Part shown: positions 15,909 through 18,724 of the stretch, piece by piece
Layout of the letters: each line of letters begins with the position of its first letter
Position numbering within the stretch: position 1 is the stretch's first letter
Source of the DNA: Leclercia adecarboxylata
GTDB lineage: Bacteria > Pseudomonadota > Gammaproteobacteria > Enterobacterales > Enterobacteriaceae
Direction: 5' to 3'
DNA: 18,724 nt
Assembly: GCA_002360945.1 (NCBI GenBank)
Contig: DERO01000026.1
Location: 1 to 18,724 of the forward strand
Translations under genes and position numbers: made by a program
Notes under the pieces: model-generated
What the model was told of the DNA's origin: nothing
The model's database searches: none
What the model saw: only the letters and a program-made list of their open reading frames with translations

Positions 15909-18155
15909 TTAACGCCCGCCGCGGATGAGGCCACCCATGCCGCGACGCTCCATAAAGGCCGCCACCTGATGACGCACTTCCGTTGCCAGCTGTGCTTCAA
16001 GGCTGCGTTTCGCCAGCATCTGTGCCTCTTCGAAGTCGATATGGCGCAGGAGATACTTCACGCGGGCGACGGAGCGTCCGTTCATGGATAAATGACGGAA
16101 GCCGAGGCCAATCAGGATCGCCACACACATTGAGTCACCGGCCATCTCGCCGCACAAACGCAGGTCGAGCCCCTGCTCTTGTGCCTCGCGGGCAATCATC
16201 GCCAGCGCACGCAGCATCGCGGGATGCAGGCTGTCATAGATGCTTGCCACTCGTGTGTTGTTGCGATCCACCGCCAGCATATACTGGGTCAGGTCGTTGG
16301 TGCCCACCGAGATGAAATCGACGCGGCTCGCCAGCTGCGGCAGCATAAAGACCATCGAGGGCACTTCAAGCATCACCCCAATGCGCGGTTTCGGGATTTC
16401 ATAGCCGATCATCTCTTCGACTTCCCGTCCGGCGCGTTCGATCAGACGGCGGGCTTCATCGATCTCGTCAATGCTGGTGACCATCGGCAGCAAAATGCTG
16501 AGGTTGCCGGTCGCGGCATTGGCGCGCAGCATGGCGCGCACCTGAATCAGAAAGATCTCCGGCTGATCGAGGGTAATGCGGATCCCACGCCAGCCCAGGC
16601 AGGGATTCTCTTCGCTGATCGGCATGTACGGCAGTTGCTTATCCGCGCCAACGTCAAGGGTACGTAGCGTCACCGGCTTGTCGTTGAACATCTGCAACAT
16701 GCCCTGATACTGCGCGACCTGCTCCTCCTCAGAGGGGAAGCCGCTTTGCAGCATGAACGGGATTTCTGTGCGGTAGAGACCGATGCCGTCGATGCGGCTG
16801 CCGAGCTTCTCTTCGTGCTCCGGGCTTAACCCGGCATTAAGCATCACTTTGATTCGCTCGCCGCTTTTCAGCGCGGCAGGCTGATTCACGTCATCTTCAG
16901 CAAGACGGCTCAGCTCGTTCTCTTCGCTGATGAGCTTTTGATATTCCTGGAGCAGCACCGGCTCAGGATCGACCAGCAGCTCACCGCGATAGCCGTCAAC
17001 CACCAGCGTGCGTCGGTGCAGCGCCGAGGGCTGGATATCCGCGCCCATCACCGTCGGGATCCCCAGCGCGCGCACCATAATGGCGGCATGGGAGTTAGCG
17101 GCACCATCGCGAACCACGATCCCAACCAGCCGGTCATGGGGCAGTTCTGCGAGGGTGGTAGCCGAAAGTTCATCCGCCACCAGCACAAAGCGCGGCGGCC
17201 AGGTATTGGCGCCCTGAATGGTGTCATCGAGATGGAACAGCAGGCGCTGGCCTAAGGTACGCAGATCGCCGGCACGCTCTTTCAGATAGCCGTCGGTTAA
17301 GGCGGCAAACTGCTCGGCGAATTTTTCGATGATCTTTTTGACCGCCCACTCGGCGACCGAACCGCGATCGACCTCGTCAAACAGCTCCCGGCGCAGCCGG
17401 GCATCGGACAGCAGGTGGGAATAAAGATCGAAAATTGCCGCCGTCTCTTTTTGCGCCCCGGCGGCAAAACGCTTGCTGTAGCGACGAAACTCGTTGGCGG
17501 CCTCTTCCAGCGCGCCGGTGAGGCGTTCGCGCTCAAGGGCGGTGTCCAGCGTCGAGGCTTCGTAAACCTGCTCCATTAACGGCAGCGTGGCGTCCATCCA
17601 GCCTTCTGCAATCGCGACGCCCGGCGAGGCCGGTAAGGCGCGAATGCGCGTCTGACGGTACTGACCAAACAGCGCCGCCAGCTGAGACTGTGAGAGGATG
17701 GCCGCCATTTGCGTGGCCAGCGTAACGAGGAACGACTCTTCGCTTTCATCGTACTGGCGCAGCTCACGCTGCTGTACCACCAGCACGCCAAGCAGCTGAC
17801 GGCGCTGGATAATGGGTACGCCGAGGAAGGCGCGGAAGCGCTCCTCTTTTACGGAGGGGATATATTTAAAGCTGGGGTGTTTCTGTGCATCAGCAAGGTT
17901 GATGGGTTCCGCCAGCCGCCCGACCAGACCCACAACGCCTTCATCAAATGCCAACGCAACGGTACGACCACGCGGTTTTTTTAATCCGCGCGTGGCCATA
18001 AGGTAGTAACACCTGCGGTCGTGGTCGGCCAGATAGACCGAACAGACCTCGGTTTCCATCGCAAGGCAGATATCCGTGACCAGAATATCCAGCGCCTCGT
18101 TGAGCCGTGGGGCACTGGCCACCTTCTCGACTATTTCGCGCAGGCGGGTGAGCAT
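15909..18155 (-). CDS. ptsP: nitrogen-PTS enzyme I (EI-Ntr) PtsP
   Basis: PtsP autophosphorylates from PEP and passes phosphate to NPr and then EIIA-Ntr, a regulatory chain tied to nitrogen status and potassium homeostasis. The 748 residues equal E. coli. An N-terminal GAF domain (about 1-160), which senses glutamine in E. coli, is followed by the EI phosphotransfer half with active His356 (GAANSHAAIMVRALG). The C-terminal PEP-binding barrel carries IGLYRTEIPFM, the signature GTNDLTQYMLAVDRNN, and the catalytic cysteine in LRLCGEMAG. All expected residues are present. The ATG lies 12 nt after the rppH stop with no good Shine-Dalgarno within 15 nt, so translation is probably coupled to rppH. 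The C-terminal glycine/arginine-rich tail is also seen in E. coli. Confidence 0.98.
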   Translation of the reverse strand: MLTRLREIVEKVASAPRLNEALDILVTDICLAMETEVCSVYLADHDRRCYYLMATRGLKKPRGRTVALAFDEGVVGLVGRLAEPINLADAQKHPSFKYIPSVKEERFRAFLGVPIIQRRQLLGVLVVQQRELRQYDESEESFLVTLATQMAAILSQSQLAALFGQYRQTRIRALPASPGVAIAEGWMDATLPLMEQVYEASTLDTALERERLTGALEEAANEFRRYSKRFAAGAQKETAAIFDLYSHLLSDARLRRELFDEVDRGSVAEWAVKKIIEKFAEQFAALTDGYLKERAGDLRTLGQRLLFHLDDTIQGANTWPPRFVLVADELSATTLAELPHDRLVGIVVRDGAANSHAAIMVRALGIPTVMGADIQPSALHRRTLVVDGYRGELLVDPEPVLLQEYQKLISEENELSRLAEDDVNQPAALKSGERIKVMLNAGLSPEHEEKLGSRIDGIGLYRTEIPFMLQSGFPSEEEQVAQYQGMLQMFNDKPVTLRTLDVGADKQLPYMPISEENPCLGWRGIRITLDQPEIFLIQVRAMLRANAATGNLSILLPMVTSIDEIDEARRLIERAGREVEEMIGYEIPKPRIGVMLEVPSMVFMLPQLASRVDFISVGTNDLTQYMLAVDRNNTRVASIYDSLHPAMLRALAMIAREAQEQGLDLRLCGEMAGDSMCVAILIGLGFRHLSMNGRSVARVKYLLRHIDFEEAQMLAKRSLEAQLATEVRHQVAAFMERRGMGGLIRGGR

Positions 18156-18167
18156 AATGTGCGTAGC

Positions 18168-18698
18168 TTAACCTCTTTTACGTCGCCAGGCAGGTGCGCT
18201 CTGCGGCTTAGGAGGCGTCTCCTGAAGCAACATCACAGCACTTGCGAACTCTTTCATCACCCTACGGTAAACGTCGCGCTTAAACGACACGACCTGACGA
18301 ACGGGATACCAGTAGCTGACCCAGCGCCAGCCATCAAATTCGGGCGTGCTGCTGGTTTGCATATTGATATCCGCATCGCTGCTCACCAATTGCAGAAGAA
18401 ACCATTTCTGTTTCTGGCCGATACATACCGGCTTTGTGTCCCAACGCACCAAACGCTTCGGTAACTTGTAACGCAACCAGTTGCGGGTCGAAGCCAGAAT
18501 GCGAACATCCTTGCGGCTTAAGCCAACTTCTTCGAACAGCTCCCGATACATGGCTTGCGCTGCGGACTCTCCGGGATAGATCCCAACTTGGGGAAATTGC
18601 CAGGAGTGCTGACCATAGAGCCGGGCCCACATAACAGGACCGTGGCGATTACAAAGTACGATACCCACATTCGGGCGGTAGCCATCGTCATGAATCAC
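18168..18698 (-). CDS. rppH: RNA pyrophosphohydrolase RppH with altered N-terminal region
   Basis: RppH removes pyrophosphate from mRNA 5' ends and so triggers RNase E-dependent decay. The 176 residues equal E. coli RppH, and the GTG start (18698) is the same codon used there. The Nudix fold is clear: metal-binding REL-FEEVG (52-59) is intact, and the C-terminal half ([14 protein letters not shown], 138-151) is near-identical to E. coli as I recall it. Residues 3-47 are oddly divergent: D3H, I15L, Q19H, Q21P, R27L, F28Y, G38V, N41Y and E47A. Gly38 is the first glycine of the GX5EX7REUXEEXGU box, and Arg27 is reported to contact RNA. Activity may be reduced, or the base calls near this edge may be wrong. 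Only 26 bp of upstream sequence are present, so no promoter can be judged. Confidence 0.93.
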   Translation of the reverse strand: MIHDDGYRPNVGIVLCNRHGPVMWARLYGQHSWQFPQVGIYPGESAAQAMYRELFEEVGLSRKDVRILASTRNWLRYKLPKRLVRWDTKPVCIGQKQKWFLLQLVSSDADINMQTSSTPEFDGWRWVSYWYPVRQVVSFKRDVYRRVMKEFASAVMLLQETPPKPQSAPAWRRKRG

Positions 18699-18724
18699 CG
18701 CACTACCCCAAACTAAACCCGACA

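Noticed and set aside
1..18724. CRISPR array, insertion sequence, tRNA, rRNA or prophage genes
   Set aside because: No regularly spaced repeats, transposase or integrase motifs, or tRNA-like cloverleaf were seen; nearly all sequence is accounted for by conserved core genes.

Overview
The window is chromosomal DNA from a gammaproteobacterium of the Enterobacteriaceae, closest in feel to Enterobacter and its relatives. Every protein is recognisable as an ortholog of the Escherichia coli recBCD-thyA-lgt-ptsP-rppH neighbourhood, and gene order and lengths match. All twelve genes lie on the minus strand, so transcription runs from high to low coordinates. Comparisons with E. coli proteins are from memory, not from an alignment run here.

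Layout in the direction of transcription: rppH (RNA pyrophosphohydrolase, at the right edge) and ptsP (nitrogen-PTS enzyme I) are 12 bp apart, and a strong hairpin follows ptsP. A 191-bp gap with a candidate extended -10 promoter leads to lgt (prolipoprotein diacylglyceryl transferase) and thyA (thymidylate synthase), which are tightly coupled and end at a textbook intrinsic terminator. After a 183-bp gap come four overlapping minor pseudopilin genes, ppdA-ppdB-ygdB-ppdC, then recC 12 bp later. A 145-bp gap with a good sigma-70-type promoter leads to ptrA-recB-recD, each pair joined by an ATGA overlap. The last 364 bp (1-364) hold no convincing gene. In E. coli argA ends close to recD; here no argA end is visible and a GC-rich, heavily self-complementary element occupies the space.

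The genes serve four jobs. RecB, RecC and RecD form the Chi-regulated helicase-nuclease for double-strand break repair, with the periplasmic protease gene ptrA embedded in the locus. The four pseudopilins are expected to prime assembly of a type IV pilus or type II secretion pseudopilus. Lgt and ThyA serve lipoprotein maturation and dTMP synthesis. RppH and PtsP act in 5'-end-dependent mRNA decay and nitrogen-related phosphotransfer signalling.

This is mostly a conserved core region and I find no undescribed multi-gene system. Points worth a second look: an RppH N-terminal third with clustered substitutions that include the first glycine of the Nudix box; the structured element at 60-270; a dense, strand-skewed set of Chi octamers in and around the genes encoding the Chi-reading enzyme; an inverted repeat over the ptrA promoter; and a bulged hairpin in the ppdA upstream region.
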